A stretch of DNA of 10,493 nucleotides from Chloroflexota bacterium. GTDB taxonomy: Bacteria > Chloroflexota > DTOL01 > JACQYG01. Both the position numbers and the translations under genes were made by a program. Under the pieces are notes generated by a model, which was given only the letters and a program-made list of their open reading frames with translations, did not search any database and was not told where the DNA came from. Numbering within the stretch: the stretch's first letter is position 1; each line of letters starts with the position of its first letter. This document shows positions 1 through 7,260 of this stretch, piece after piece. The stretch covers positions 1 through 10,493 of the forward strand of contig JACQYG010000054.1 of NCBI GenBank assembly GCA_016208345.1. The letters run 5' to 3'.

Positions 1-748
1 GCGGGATGTTCCCGTGTTTCTTGGGCGGGTTGGTGTCGCGCTTGTTCTTGAGCATCTCCAAAGCCTTGATCAGCTTGGGGCGGGTCTCCCGGGGTTCAAT
101 GACGTCGTCGATGTAGCCGCGGGCTGCGGCCATGTAGGGGTTGGCAAACTTGTCACGGTATTCCTGGATCAGGCGTTGGCGGGTTTCCTCTGGGGTGGGC
201 GATGCTTCTATCTCCTCTTTGAACAGGATGTTCACTGCCCCCTCCGGACCCATGACCGCGATCTCGGCCGTGGGCCAGGCGTAGTTGATGTCGCCACGTA
301 CGTGTTTGGAGCTCATGACGTCGTAGGCCCCGCCATAGGCCTTGCGCGTGATGACGGTGATCTTGGGCACTGTGGCCTCGCAGTAGGCGTAGAGCAGTTT
401 GGAACCGTGGCGGATGATCCCCCCGTGCTCCTGTCCCACCCCGGGCAGGAAGCCGGGCACGTCCACGAAGGTGATGATCGGTATGTTGAAGCAATCACAG
501 AAGCGGACGAAGCGAGCCCCTTTGACGGCGGAGTTGATGTCCAAAACCCCGGCCAAAACATTCGGCTGTTGGGCTACCACGCCGATGGATCGGCCGCCCA
601 GCCGGGCGAAGCCCACGACGATGTTCTGGGCCCAATGTTCCTGGACCTCCAGGAAGTCGCCATGGTCCACTACCCGATGGATGATGTCCCGCATCTCGTA
701 GGGCTTGATGGGGCTATCGGGGATCACCTGGTCCAGTTCCTGGTCCAT
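1..748 (-). CDS. Acyl-CoA carboxylase carboxyltransferase, C-terminal half (partial at window edge)
   Basis: This is the second crotonase-like domain of the biotin-dependent acyl-CoA carboxylase beta subunit (PccB/MmdA family), which moves CO2 from carboxybiotin to an acyl-CoA. The reading frame is the same as the N-terminal half at 839-1546. Family homology already begins near 829 with [17 protein letters not shown], but stops at 839-841 and 833-835 separate the halves. The first in-frame ATG after them is at 746-748, with no clear ribosome-binding site; a TTG at 815-817 is another option. Visible motifs are [15 protein letters not shown] and the downstream [11 protein letters not shown], whose Asp matches, from memory, the residue tied to propionyl-CoA preference in actinobacterial PccB. 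The last residues read KKHGNIP, close to the usual family ending HGNIPL, so only one or two residues are probably cut off. It may be a separately translated subunit or the downstream part of a pseudogene. Confidence 0.7.
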   Translation of the reverse strand, partial: MDQELDQVIPDSPIKPYEMRDIIHRVVDHGDFLEVQEHWAQNIVVGFARLGGRSIGVVAQQPNVLAGVLDINSAVKGARFVRFCDCFNIPIITFVDVPGFLPGVGQEHGGIIRHGSKLLYAYCEATVPKITVITRKAYGGAYDVMSSKHVRGDINYAWPTAEIAVMGPEGAVNILFKEEIEASPTPEETRQRLIQEYRDKFANPYMAAARGYIDDVIEPRETRPKLIKALEMLKNKRDTNPPKKHGNIP

Positions 749-832
749 GCGCAGGGGGTCGTCGGAGAGCTCAGAACGTGGTGGGTCTTCCAGATTGTTC
801 TGGGGGATGAAACTCAAGAGCCGGCGTATGGT

Positions 833-838
833 TTACAT

Positions 839-841
<3 letters not shown>
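833..841 (-). other. Double in-frame stop (TGA-ATG-TAA) interrupting the carboxyltransferase
   Basis: Read on the minus strand, the codons are GAG TGA ATG TAA ACC ATA CGC CGG. Family-like sequence lies on both sides in one frame (EDEQE before, IRRLL after), and the number of codons fits the family, so only substitutions, not a frameshift, are needed to explain it. An AGGAG at 843-847 lies three bases before the TGA-overlapping region's ATG (836-838), so that ATG looks like an initiation site followed at once by a stop codon. Confidence 0.85.
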
Positions 842-1546
<705 letters not shown>

Positions 1547-1580
1547 CTGTCCTGTCTCCTATCATCATCTCTATCCGCTT

Positions 1581-1595
1581 AGAAACCAGGTTTCT
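1581..1595. repeat. Short perfect inverted repeat AGAAACC-A-GGTTTCT
   Basis: Seven-base arms are separated by one base. The site lies in the untranslated leader of the carboxylase transcript, between its -10 box and its ribosome-binding site. It could be an operator, a small dispersed palindrome, or chance; only one copy is present in this window. Confidence 0.45.
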
Positions 1596-1629
1596 CCCCG
1601 CCCTCGTTATGTTGCCAGTCGTGCCAAGG

Positions 1630-1658
1630 ATTATACAATTCACCTGGCCATAAGTCAA
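1630..1658 (-). promoter_or_regulatory. Sigma70-type promoter for the carboxylase
   Basis: On the minus strand, TTGACT (1653-1658) is followed by a 17-base spacer and TATAAT (1630-1635). That is five of six matches at -35, a perfect -10, and optimal spacing. Transcription would start near 1623, giving a leader of roughly 75 bases before the ATG at 1546. Confidence 0.75.
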
Positions 1659-1676
1659 TCAGGTTGGGGGTGAGCC

Positions 1677-1706
1677 TTGACGGCGTTTCCAAGCCTTTGG
1701 TATACT
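1677..1706 (+). promoter_or_regulatory. Sigma70-type promoter for miaB-rimO
   Basis: TTGACG (1677-1682) is followed by an 18-base spacer and TATACT (1701-1706). Transcription would start near 1713, about 36 bases before the miaB start. Its -35 box is only 18 bases from the -35 box of the opposing carboxylase promoter, so the two form a compact divergent promoter pair. Confidence 0.7.
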
Positions 1707-1748
1707 GTCAAAGTTTCTTTCTTTACTAGTAAAATGTGAGGGAGGGTT

Positions 1749-3176
1749 GTGCGTACTTACCATATCTGGACCATCGGCTGCCAGATGAACAAGGCCGACT
1801 CGGAAAGGCTGGCGAGCCTCCTAGAGGAAAGAGGGCTCGTGCCCGCGCTGTCCCTGGAGGTGGCAGATGTGGTGGTGCTGAACTCGTGCAGCGTCCGACA
1901 AAGCGCGGAGGAACGGGTACACGGGCGGCTCAGCTCCTTGAAGAGCCTGAAGATGCGGCGTCCCGATACGTTGATCGCGCTCATGGGCTGCATGGTGGGC
2001 GGTGATCCCCGCGAGCTGAGGGGCCGCTATCCCCACGTGGCCGCGTTTTTAAACGTCTTGAAACCGGCATCCTTCTTAGAGATGGTGGAGGAGCGCCAAG
2101 GCCTCCGACTGACCGAACCCGGATTGAGCCAAACTGGAGCAGCCTTTGCGACCGGGGGGTTAGGGGGGCGAAGCCCCCTTTTGTCAAGAGAGGAAGCCAC
2201 GGACCCTGAACACAGCCTGCAGGAGCCCACGGAGTCGGTGGTCAAGGGCGCGGCCACGGCGGGCCCCGTTAAGTACATCCCGATCATCTACGGCTGCGAC
2301 AACTTCTGTAGCTATTGTATTGTGCCGTTTCGCCGGGGCCGCGAGGTGAGCCGGCCCCTGCCGGAGATCGTGTGTGAGGTGGAAAACTGGACACGGCGGG
2401 GCGTGCGGGAGGTGACCCTGCTGGGGCAGAACGTGGACTCCTATGGCCATGACCTGCCGGGCCGGCCGGACCTGGCTGACCTATTATCTGCCTTGCACCA
2501 TATCCCAGGGCTCTGGCGGATTCGTTTTCTCACGTCTCATCCCAAGGACATAAGCGATAGGCTCATCGATGCCATGTCTTCCCTGCCCAAGGTGTGTGAG
2601 AGCATCAACCTTCCGGTGCAATCGGGAGACGATGCTGTTTTGCAAGGCATGGGCCGGGGCTATACGGTGGACGGATATCGAAAGCTGGTGGACAAGGTCC
2701 GAGAGCATGTGCCTGGCATTTCCGTGACCACCGATCTCATCGTGGGGTTCCCCGGGGAGACGGAGGCTCAGTTCTACCGCTCGTTTGCCCTGCTTCAGGA
2801 AATTCGATTCGACCTGGTCCACGTGGCCGCCTATTCGCCGCGCCCCGGCACCAGGGCGGCGAGGATGCCGGACGACGTGCCCTCGGAGGAGAAGAAGCGG
2901 CGGCTGGCGCTGGTGGAGGAGCTGCAAACCGCCATCGCCACGGAGATCAACTCTCGGTTGTCGGGCCAGGAGGTCGAGGTGCTGGTGGAACGCCAGGCCA
3001 AGGGGAAGTGGACCGGCCGTACCAGGACGGACAAGATCGTTTTCTTCCAAGACGAAGGGGATTGGACCGGGAGGCTGGTGACGGTGAAAATTACCAGGAC
3101 CAGCCCGTGGTCATTGCAGGGAGAACTGGTCCAACTAGCAGTAGGATGCGGAAAAGAGAAGGCTCTGGGAACATAG
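1749..3176 (+). CDS. miaB: tRNA-2-methylthio-N6-dimethylallyladenosine synthase (MiaB methylthiotransferase)
   Basis: MiaB is a radical SAM enzyme that adds a methylthio group to C2 of i6A37 in tRNAs reading UNN codons. The 475-residue protein has the N-terminal UPF0004 domain with GCQMN (C11), NSCSVR (C47) and MGCM (C81), whose three cysteines bind the auxiliary 4Fe-4S cluster. The radical SAM motif CDNFCSYC follows (C183, C187, C190), and a C-terminal TRAM domain (about 395-463) ends near KITRTSPWSLQGELV. GCQMN rather than GCPKN separates MiaB from RimO. The start is a GTG preceded by AGGGAGG at 1739-1745. The linker at about 115-175 is longer than I expect for MiaB, and residues 136-146 are encoded by a palindromic repeat also found elsewhere in the window. 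The essential cysteines are intact, so the gene is probably functional. rimO follows after four bases. Confidence 0.95.
   Translation: MRTYHIWTIGCQMNKADSERLASLLEERGLVPALSLEVADVVVLNSCSVRQSAEERVHGRLSSLKSLKMRRPDTLIALMGCMVGGDPRELRGRYPHVAAFLNVLKPASFLEMVEERQGLRLTEPGLSQTGAAFATGGLGGRSPLLSREEATDPEHSLQEPTESVVKGAATAGPVKYIPIIYGCDNFCSYCIVPFRRGREVSRPLPEIVCEVENWTRRGVREVTLLGQNVDSYGHDLPGRPDLADLLSALHHIPGLWRIRFLTSHPKDISDRLIDAMSSLPKVCESINLPVQSGDDAVLQGMGRGYTVDGYRKLVDKVREHVPGISVTTDLIVGFPGETEAQFYRSFALLQEIRFDLVHVAAYSPRPGTRAARMPDDVPSEEKKRRLALVEELQTAIATEINSRLSGQEVEVLVERQAKGKWTGRTRTDKIVFFQDEGDWTGRLVTVKITRTSPWSLQGELVQLAVGCGKEKALGT
2158..2185 (+). repeat. Palindromic repeat copy 1, in frame inside miaB
   Basis: This is the GGTTAGG-type repeat with stem GGGGGC (2164-2169), loop GAA and stem GCCCCC (2173-2178), followed by TTTTGTC. 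It is nearly identical to the copy at 8202-8228 and to reverse-oriented copies at 10442-10493. Here it is translated as part of GGLGGRSPLLS in the MiaB interdomain linker, without disturbing the frame. The hairpin plus T-run resembles a rho-independent terminator inside a gene. Confidence 0.8.
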
Positions 3177-3180
3177 AGGT

Positions 3181-4566
3181 ATGCGATTTCACATTTCAAC
3201 GTTGGGCTGTCCGAAGAATGTGGTGGATTCGGAGGGAATGCAGCGGCTTCTTCTGGAGGCAGGGTACGAGCAGGCCCCGAAGCCCGAGGCTGCTGACGTG
3301 ATCATCCTCAATACCTGCGGATTCATTGACGTGGCCAAGGAGGAGTCCATCGATGCCCTGGTTCAGGCGGCACTGCTCAAACGCCCCGGCCAGGCCCTGA
3401 TCGCCGCGGGTTGTCTGGCCCAGCGCTATGAGGCAGACCTTCAGCGTGAAATCCCGGAGATCGATGGAGTAATCGGCACGCGACATTGGCCGGAAATCGT
3501 TGACTTTTTGAGGGTTAACGGCTATGGGTTAGCGGTCGAAAAACCGCTGGCCCCTGGCCCCTATCCGCTAACCCCTTCAGCCTACCTGAAGATCTCCGAC
3601 GGCTGTAATGCCCCTTGCGCCTTCTGTGTGATCCCCCAGATCAAGGGGCCCTATTGGAGCAAGCCCCGGGAACAGGTGCTCCGGGAAGCCTGCCAACTGG
3701 TTGCCGGTGGGGTGAAGGAGATCGTCCTGATTGCCCAGGACACGACGGCCTACGGCAGCGATCGGGGAGAGAAAGACGGGCTGGCCGAGCTCATCGTGCG
3801 TCTACTTCACAGCGTGCCGGAGCTCCCCTGGCTGCGTCTCATGTATGCCTATCCACAGCACATCACGCCTGGCCTCATCGAAACGATGGCCAGACACCGG
3901 CCGGTTTGCCACTATCTGGACCTGCCGCTACAGCACGCTCACCCTGATACCCTTAAACGTATGGCCCGGCCCCACAATGTGGGAAGGATCAGGAGGCTGA
4001 TTTCCGACCTGCGGGAGGCCATGCCGGACATTGCCCTGCGGACTTCGTTCATCGTGGGCTACCCCGGGGAGATAGAGGAGGAGTTTCAGACACTCCTGGA
4101 CTTTATCGAAGAGATGCGTTTCGATCGGGTTGGCATCTTCACCTATTCCCAAGAGGAGGGCACTCCAGCGGCGACCATGCCAGAACAGGTCCCCAGACAG
4201 GTGAAAGAGGAGCGCCACCACCGCGCCATGGCCTTGCAGCAACGGATCTCCCTGGAGAACAACCGCAAAAGGGCGGGGAAAACGCTCGAGGTGCTGGTCG
4301 AAGGTGCGCAGGAGCCTGCCGGGAAGCGGTCGGCTTCCGATCACGGTTCGTCGCTTTTGGTGGGCCGTTCCTTCCGCGATGCCCCCGAAGTGGATGGCCT
4401 GGTATTCGTCACGGGACGGGCCAGGGCGGGGGAGATCGTGCCGGTCCTGATCACGAAGGCCATGGAGTACGATCTCTGGGGAGAGGTGGACGACACCCAA
4501 GGGGCCTCTAACCCCTTGGGAACCCCGGGGTTGCTGGCTCACCGCGCCTTTCTTGACATCCATTAG
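3181..4566 (+). CDS. rimO: Ribosomal protein S12 (uS12) aspartate methylthiotransferase RimO
   Basis: RimO is a radical SAM methylthiotransferase that modifies a conserved aspartate of ribosomal protein S12 at the beta-carbon. The 461-residue protein has STLGCPKNVVDSE at the N-terminus (C10), LNTCGFI (C46) and AGCL (C78) of the UPF0004 domain. The radical SAM cluster motif is CNAPCAFC (C142, C146, C149), followed by IPQIKG, and a TRAM-like domain runs from about 365 to 436, ending at EYDLWGEV. LGCPKN and the LTPSAYLKISDGC block identify RimO rather than MiaB or MtaB. The ATG lies four bases after the miaB stop; GAGGT abuts the start, so translation is probably coupled to miaB. The last 25 residues (437-461) run past the usual family end. 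Their DNA carries a hairpin, a 12-base palindrome and the -35 box of the next promoter, so the tail looks like read-through into regulatory DNA. Confidence 0.95.
   Translation: MRFHISTLGCPKNVVDSEGMQRLLLEAGYEQAPKPEAADVIILNTCGFIDVAKEESIDALVQAALLKRPGQALIAAGCLAQRYEADLQREIPEIDGVIGTRHWPEIVDFLRVNGYGLAVEKPLAPGPYPLTPSAYLKISDGCNAPCAFCVIPQIKGPYWSKPREQVLREACQLVAGGVKEIVLIAQDTTAYGSDRGEKDGLAELIVRLLHSVPELPWLRLMYAYPQHITPGLIETMARHRPVCHYLDLPLQHAHPDTLKRMARPHNVGRIRRLISDLREAMPDIALRTSFIVGYPGEIEEEFQTLLDFIEEMRFDRVGIFTYSQEEGTPAATMPEQVPRQVKEERHHRAMALQQRISLENNRKRAGKTLEVLVEGAQEPAGKRSASDHGSSLLVGRSFRDAPEVDGLVFVTGRARAGEIVPVLITKAMEYDLWGEVDDTQGASNPLGTPGLLAHRAFLDIH
3526..3574. repeat. Ten-base inverted repeat inside the rimO linker
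   Basis: GGGTTAGCGG (3526-3535) is perfectly complementary to CCGCTAACCC (3565-3574). A near-copy of the left arm, GGGTTAACGG, lies at 3512-3521, and CTGGCCC occurs twice in the loop. The segment encodes residues of about 111-132, between the UPF0004 and radical SAM domains. It may be a second type of small palindromic element or a local coincidence. Confidence 0.5.
4496..4532 (+). other. Hairpin and palindrome in the rimO C-terminal tail
   Basis: CCCAAGGGG (4496-4504) and CCCCTTGGG (4512-4520) form a perfect nine-base-pair stem with a seven-base loop. The perfect 12-base palindrome AACCCCGGGGTT (4521-4532) follows directly. There is no T-run, so it is not a standard intrinsic terminator. 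It could protect the miaB-rimO mRNA end or be a protein-binding site upstream of the promoter at 4553. Confidence 0.5.
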
Positions 4567-4581
4567 GTGTTCCCATATAAT
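4553..4581 (+). promoter_or_regulatory. Perfect-consensus sigma70 promoter for the sugar-type ABC operon
   Basis: TTGACA (4553-4558), a 17-base spacer and TATAAT (4576-4581) match the housekeeping consensus at every position. The -35 box lies inside the last codons of rimO. Transcription would begin near 4588, leaving a leader of about 215 bases before the binding-protein start at 4803. Confidence 0.85.
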
Positions 4582-4679
4582 GCGGCCGGTGCAGTGGTCG
4601 TCGTCCCGATCCACGCGTCTCCATCTGGCTGCGAGCCCGGCTATCTCTTCGCTGCCTCGCCGTCCAACCCTGAGACCTG

Positions 4680-4701
4680 AGAGTGTTGAATTCAATACTC
4701 T
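4680..4701. promoter_or_regulatory. 22-bp near-perfect palindrome, candidate operator or leader hairpin
   Basis: The arms AGAGTGTTGAA (4680-4690) and TTCAATACTCT (4691-4701) are complementary except for one pair, which would be a G-U wobble in RNA. The site lies about 90-110 bases downstream of the predicted transcription start. Perfect dyads of this size are typical of operators bound by dimeric repressors such as LacI or GntR types, but no regulator gene is in the window. With no separate loop it is a poorer RNA hairpin than DNA site. Confidence 0.5.
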
Positions 4702-4720
4702 TACCCGACAAAGGAGGTGA

Positions 4721-4756
4721 GTGCTGGAGCTTTTTTTCTGTTTGAGCTGGTTATGA
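4721..4756 (+). CDS. Possible 11-residue leader peptide
   Basis: A very strong ribosome-binding site, AAAGGAGGTGA (4710-4720), directly precedes GTG at 4721. The frame reads MLELFFCLSWL and ends in tandem stops TGA TAA (4754-4759), 46 bases before the binding-protein start. It is rich in Leu and aromatic residues. The peptide could couple translation to the downstream gene or be a remnant. An overlapping GTG at 4717 opens a different short frame. Nothing but the ribosome-binding site and the tandem stops supports it. Confidence 0.3.
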   Translation: MLELFFCLSWL

Positions 4757-4802
4757 TAACTGGATCATGGTGACTGGTATTGTAAAAAAAGGAGGTATCC
4801 AC

Positions 4803-6143
4803 ATGAACAAGTTATTTCCCCTCGTGCTCTGGGTGGTCATCCTCACCACCTTGGCCATCGGCTGCGGTCCCACGCCGGTGCCCACCACGCCGCCCAAGGC
4901 CACCGCTGCCCCTACCACCCCTCCGCCTACGGCGACGCCCAAGGTGACCACCATCGTGTTCTACCAGCGCGGCTACGTGGCTGGTGGCACCGATGCCGGT
5001 TCAGTGACCACCGCCAAGGCAATTGAGCTGTTCCAGAAGGCCAACCCGAACGTTAAGGTGGAGATCGTGGGCATCCCCTGGACCGCTGAGGGCGACACGA
5101 AGCTGGAGGCGGCCCTGGCGGCCAAGGCCAACATCAACATCTTCCGGGTCACCAGCCCCAACCTGCCTCGCTATGCCAAGCAGGGCATTCTCTCGGAGAT
5201 CACGCCTTACTTGACCGCTGAGGACAAGGCCGACTTCTACCAGAGCGCCTTTGACATCGCCAGCTACAAAGGCAAGGTCTATGCCTGGCCCCTGTGGGTG
5301 ACCGCTATCACTATCCTGGCCAATACGGACATCTTCAAGGAGCGCGGCGTCGAGCTGCCTAAAGGCGACTGGACCTATGAGCAGTTCGTGGAGACCGCTC
5401 GGAAGCTGACCTTCACTCGCGCTGACGGCACCAAGGTCTACGGGGTGACCGCCTCGGCCAAGGCCGGCGCGGTGGAGTATTGGCCTATGCTATACATCGA
5501 CGGTGGCCGCATCCTCAGCCCTGACGGCAAGAAATTCACTGCCAACCAGCCGGAGTTCATCTCCGCTCTGGAGAAGTACACCGACCTTAACCTGAAGTAC
5601 AAGGTGGGGCCGCCAGACTTCGGCGTGGCCGACCAGGCAACGGTGCAGAGCCAGTTTCAGAAGAACAAGACGGTGGCCATGGACATCAGCACGCCGGGCT
5701 TCATTCGCACCCTGGTCAATGACAAATTCCCCCTGGCTGTGCTGCCGATCCCGACGGGCAAGCTGGGCAAGCCGGTAACCAACGGCGCCTTTGGCCTCTA
5801 TGCCGTGGTGGACGTGCCGGACAAGGACAAGTTGGCTGCGGCCCACGCCCTGGCCAAGTACCTCACCGGTAGCCAGATCGGCATCGACATCCCGGGCTAC
5901 CAGCTTGCCCCAGGACTGCGACGGTCCAACAAGAACCTGGACCAGGACCCTTACTTCTCGCTGGTAGCCAAGGCAGTGCAATATGGCGTCTACGAGCCGC
6001 CGACAGAAGTCCCCAACGAGATTCAGAACACTCAGTTCGTGGCTGCCCTGCAGTCGGTGATCCTGGGCCAGAAGTCGGCCAAGGCAGCCATGGACGAGAT
6101 CGCCGTGCCCTACCAGAAGGCCCTGGACGAGATCAACAAGTAG
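4803..6143 (+). CDS. Sugar-type ABC transporter substrate-binding lipoprotein (extracellular solute-binding family 1)
   Basis: This protein captures substrate outside the membrane and delivers it to the two permeases that follow. The 446-residue protein has a signal peptide (basic MNK, hydrophobic 4-18) and a lipobox LAIGC with the lipidated cysteine at 21. A Pro/Thr-rich tether follows (about 22-48). The mature domain begins at TTIVFYQRG and continues with AIELFQKANPNVKVEIVGIPW, typical of family 1 binding proteins. Aromatic residues (YAWPLWVTAIT, VEYWPMLYIDGG) suggest a carbohydrate ligand, which cannot be named from sequence. The ATG at 4803 follows AAGGAGG with seven bases between; an ATG at 4767 in the same frame would put this site inside the gene and lose the clean signal peptide. 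Neighbouring genes at 6300 and 7261 complete the importer except for an ATPase, which is often a shared MsiK/UgpC-like protein encoded elsewhere. Confidence 0.92.
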   Translation: MNKLFPLVLWVVILTTLAIGCGPTPVPTTPPKATAAPTTPPPTATPKVTTIVFYQRGYVAGGTDAGSVTTAKAIELFQKANPNVKVEIVGIPWTAEGDTKLEAALAAKANINIFRVTSPNLPRYAKQGILSEITPYLTAEDKADFYQSAFDIASYKGKVYAWPLWVTAITILANTDIFKERGVELPKGDWTYEQFVETARKLTFTRADGTKVYGVTASAKAGAVEYWPMLYIDGGRILSPDGKKFTANQPEFISALEKYTDLNLKYKVGPPDFGVADQATVQSQFQKNKTVAMDISTPGFIRTLVNDKFPLAVLPIPTGKLGKPVTNGAFGLYAVVDVPDKDKLAAAHALAKYLTGSQIGIDIPGYQLAPGLRRSNKNLDQDPYFSLVAKAVQYGVYEPPTEVPNEIQNTQFVAALQSVILGQKSAKAAMDEIAVPYQKALDEINK

Positions 6144-6174
6144 GCAGGCTCGGCTCGCCTTACGAAGTTTGACT

Positions 6175-6211
6175 TTGGGATGGGCGGCGCTAGGACCGCT
6201 GCCCATCCCAA
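6175..6211 (+). terminator. Strong hairpin after the binding-protein gene (attenuator or mRNA stabiliser)
   Basis: TTGGGATGGGCGGC (6175-6188) pairs with GCTGCCCATCCCAA (6198-6211) over 14 pairs with one G-U, around a nine-base loop. Only TTT follows, so termination would be partial. Such structures after binding-protein genes commonly keep the binding protein more abundant than its permeases. Confidence 0.6.
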
Positions 6212-6228
6212 TTTGGTATCTCTGGGGC

Positions 6229-6254
6229 CCCCGATGGGCCTCTGGCCCTCGGGG
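6229..6254 (+). other. Second hairpin upstream of the first permease
   Basis: CCCCGA (6229-6234), a bulged T, and GGGCC (6236-6240) pair with GGCCC (6244-6248) and TCGGGG (6249-6254) around a TCT loop, giving 11 pairs. It lies 17 bases after the first hairpin and about 45 bases before the permease start. There is no T-run, so it is more likely a processing or stability element than a terminator. Confidence 0.5.
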
Positions 6255-6299
6255 TATCGTCCAAGGCCACCACTCACCGTTGAGAGAAAGGCCGACTAT

Positions 6300-7232
6300 A
6301 TGATCAAAGCTCCTCAAGCCGCCGCCGTCTCCGGAGGCCCCTTGGGGTTTTTGGTTTCGGCTTGGAACCGCTACAAGTGGAGCTATTTCTTCATCGCTCC
6401 CAGCATGTTTTTCTTCTTTATCTTCCTGCTCTATCCCGTGTTCCGTGTTTTTCTCCTGGCCTTTCAGGAATGGGCCCTTAAGGGCAGCAAATGGGTGGGG
6501 TTGCGGAACTTCCAGGACATCTTCTTTGGCCTGAGTTCAAAACTGTTCTGGTACACCATGGAACACACAGTCTTGTATGCTGTGGTGGTGGTTGTGGTCT
6601 GGATCGTGACCGCCCTGGTGGTGGCCGGCCTGCTCCAGCCACTGGACAATCGCGTCCAGTCCCTTTACCGTGGAGCCTTCTACCTGCCCTACGTGACCTC
6701 CATTGTCATCATCTCCCTGGTCTGGATCTGGATCTTCAACCCCGACTACGGGTTTTTCAACTGGCTGCTCGGGCTGGCCCACGTGGAGCCGCTGCGCTGG
6801 CTGGTGGACCCCAAGATCGCCTTGTGGAGCGTGATCCTGAGCACTATCCTCATCGTCCCCGGCAGCGGCGTGGTGCTCTACTCAGCGGCCATCGGCTCCA
6901 TCCCCCGAGAACTCTACGAGGCAGCCGAGGTGGAGGGAGCCAGCGCAGTGCGCAAGTGGTTGCACATCACCATTCCGCTTCTCCAGCCCACCACCCTCTA
7001 TCTCACGGTCATCTACACCATCGCCGCCTTCCAGGTCTTCGACCGCGTGTTCATCATGACCGGCGGCGGGCCCATTAACGCCACGACCACCATCGTGCAG
7101 CTCATCTACGCCACTGCGTTCAGCGACTTCAACTTCGGCAAAGCCTCGGCGGAGGCCCTGGTGCTCTTTGTCATCATCGCTGCGTTCTCTGCCGTGCAGT
7201 TTAAGCTCCTGAGCACAGAGGTCGAGTACTAA
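6300..7232 (+). CDS. Sugar-type ABC transporter permease, MalF/UgpA/LacF-like
   Basis: This is one of two membrane subunits forming the channel of the importer whose binding protein is encoded just upstream. The 310-residue protein has about six membrane segments: near 28-56, 88-112, 128-148, 173-198, 230-252 and 283-305. The cytoplasmic EAA loop reads LYEAAEVEGASAVRKWLHITIPLLQP-type sequence (E207, A208, A209, G213), the docking site for the ATPase. FIMTGGGPINATTTIV (251-266) is typical of MalF-type subunits. The ATG at 6300 has AAAGG eight bases upstream; a longer frame from 6180 would translate both intercistronic hairpins and lacks a ribosome-binding site. The length of about 300 residues matches LacF/UgpA-type permeases rather than the longer enterobacterial MalF. 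The substrate is not evident. Confidence 0.93.
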   Translation: MIKAPQAAAVSGGPLGFLVSAWNRYKWSYFFIAPSMFFFFIFLLYPVFRVFLLAFQEWALKGSKWVGLRNFQDIFFGLSSKLFWYTMEHTVLYAVVVVVVWIVTALVVAGLLQPLDNRVQSLYRGAFYLPYVTSIVIISLVWIWIFNPDYGFFNWLLGLAHVEPLRWLVDPKIALWSVILSTILIVPGSGVVLYSAAIGSIPRELYEAAEVEGASAVRKWLHITIPLLQPTTLYLTVIYTIAAFQVFDRVFIMTGGGPINATTTIVQLIYATAFSDFNFGKASAEALVLFVIIAAFSAVQFKLLSTEVEY

Positions 7233-7260
7233 CGAAACCCCAAGGGATGCGGGAGAGCCC

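Noticed and set aside
3928..4695. 255-codon minus-strand frame across rimO and the following leader
   Set aside because: It overlaps rimO entirely on the coding strand side, resembles no family, and has no convincing ribosome-binding site.
4767..4802. Upstream ATG start for the binding protein
   Set aside because: It would place the strong GGAGG ribosome-binding site inside the gene and add a polar stretch before the signal peptide.
4588..4802. Known riboswitch or T-box in the long leader
   Set aside because: I looked for thiamine, cobalamin and T-box hallmark sequences and saw none; only the dyad and the small frame stand out.
6180..6299. Upstream ATG start for the MalF-like permease
   Set aside because: It lies within the first hairpin and would translate both hairpins; the ATG at 6300 has a suitable ribosome-binding site and the usual protein length.
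5490..6317. 275-codon minus-strand frame opposite the binding protein
   Set aside because: It is the complement of a clear solute-binding protein and the intercistronic hairpins, and is composed of antisense-type low-information sequence.
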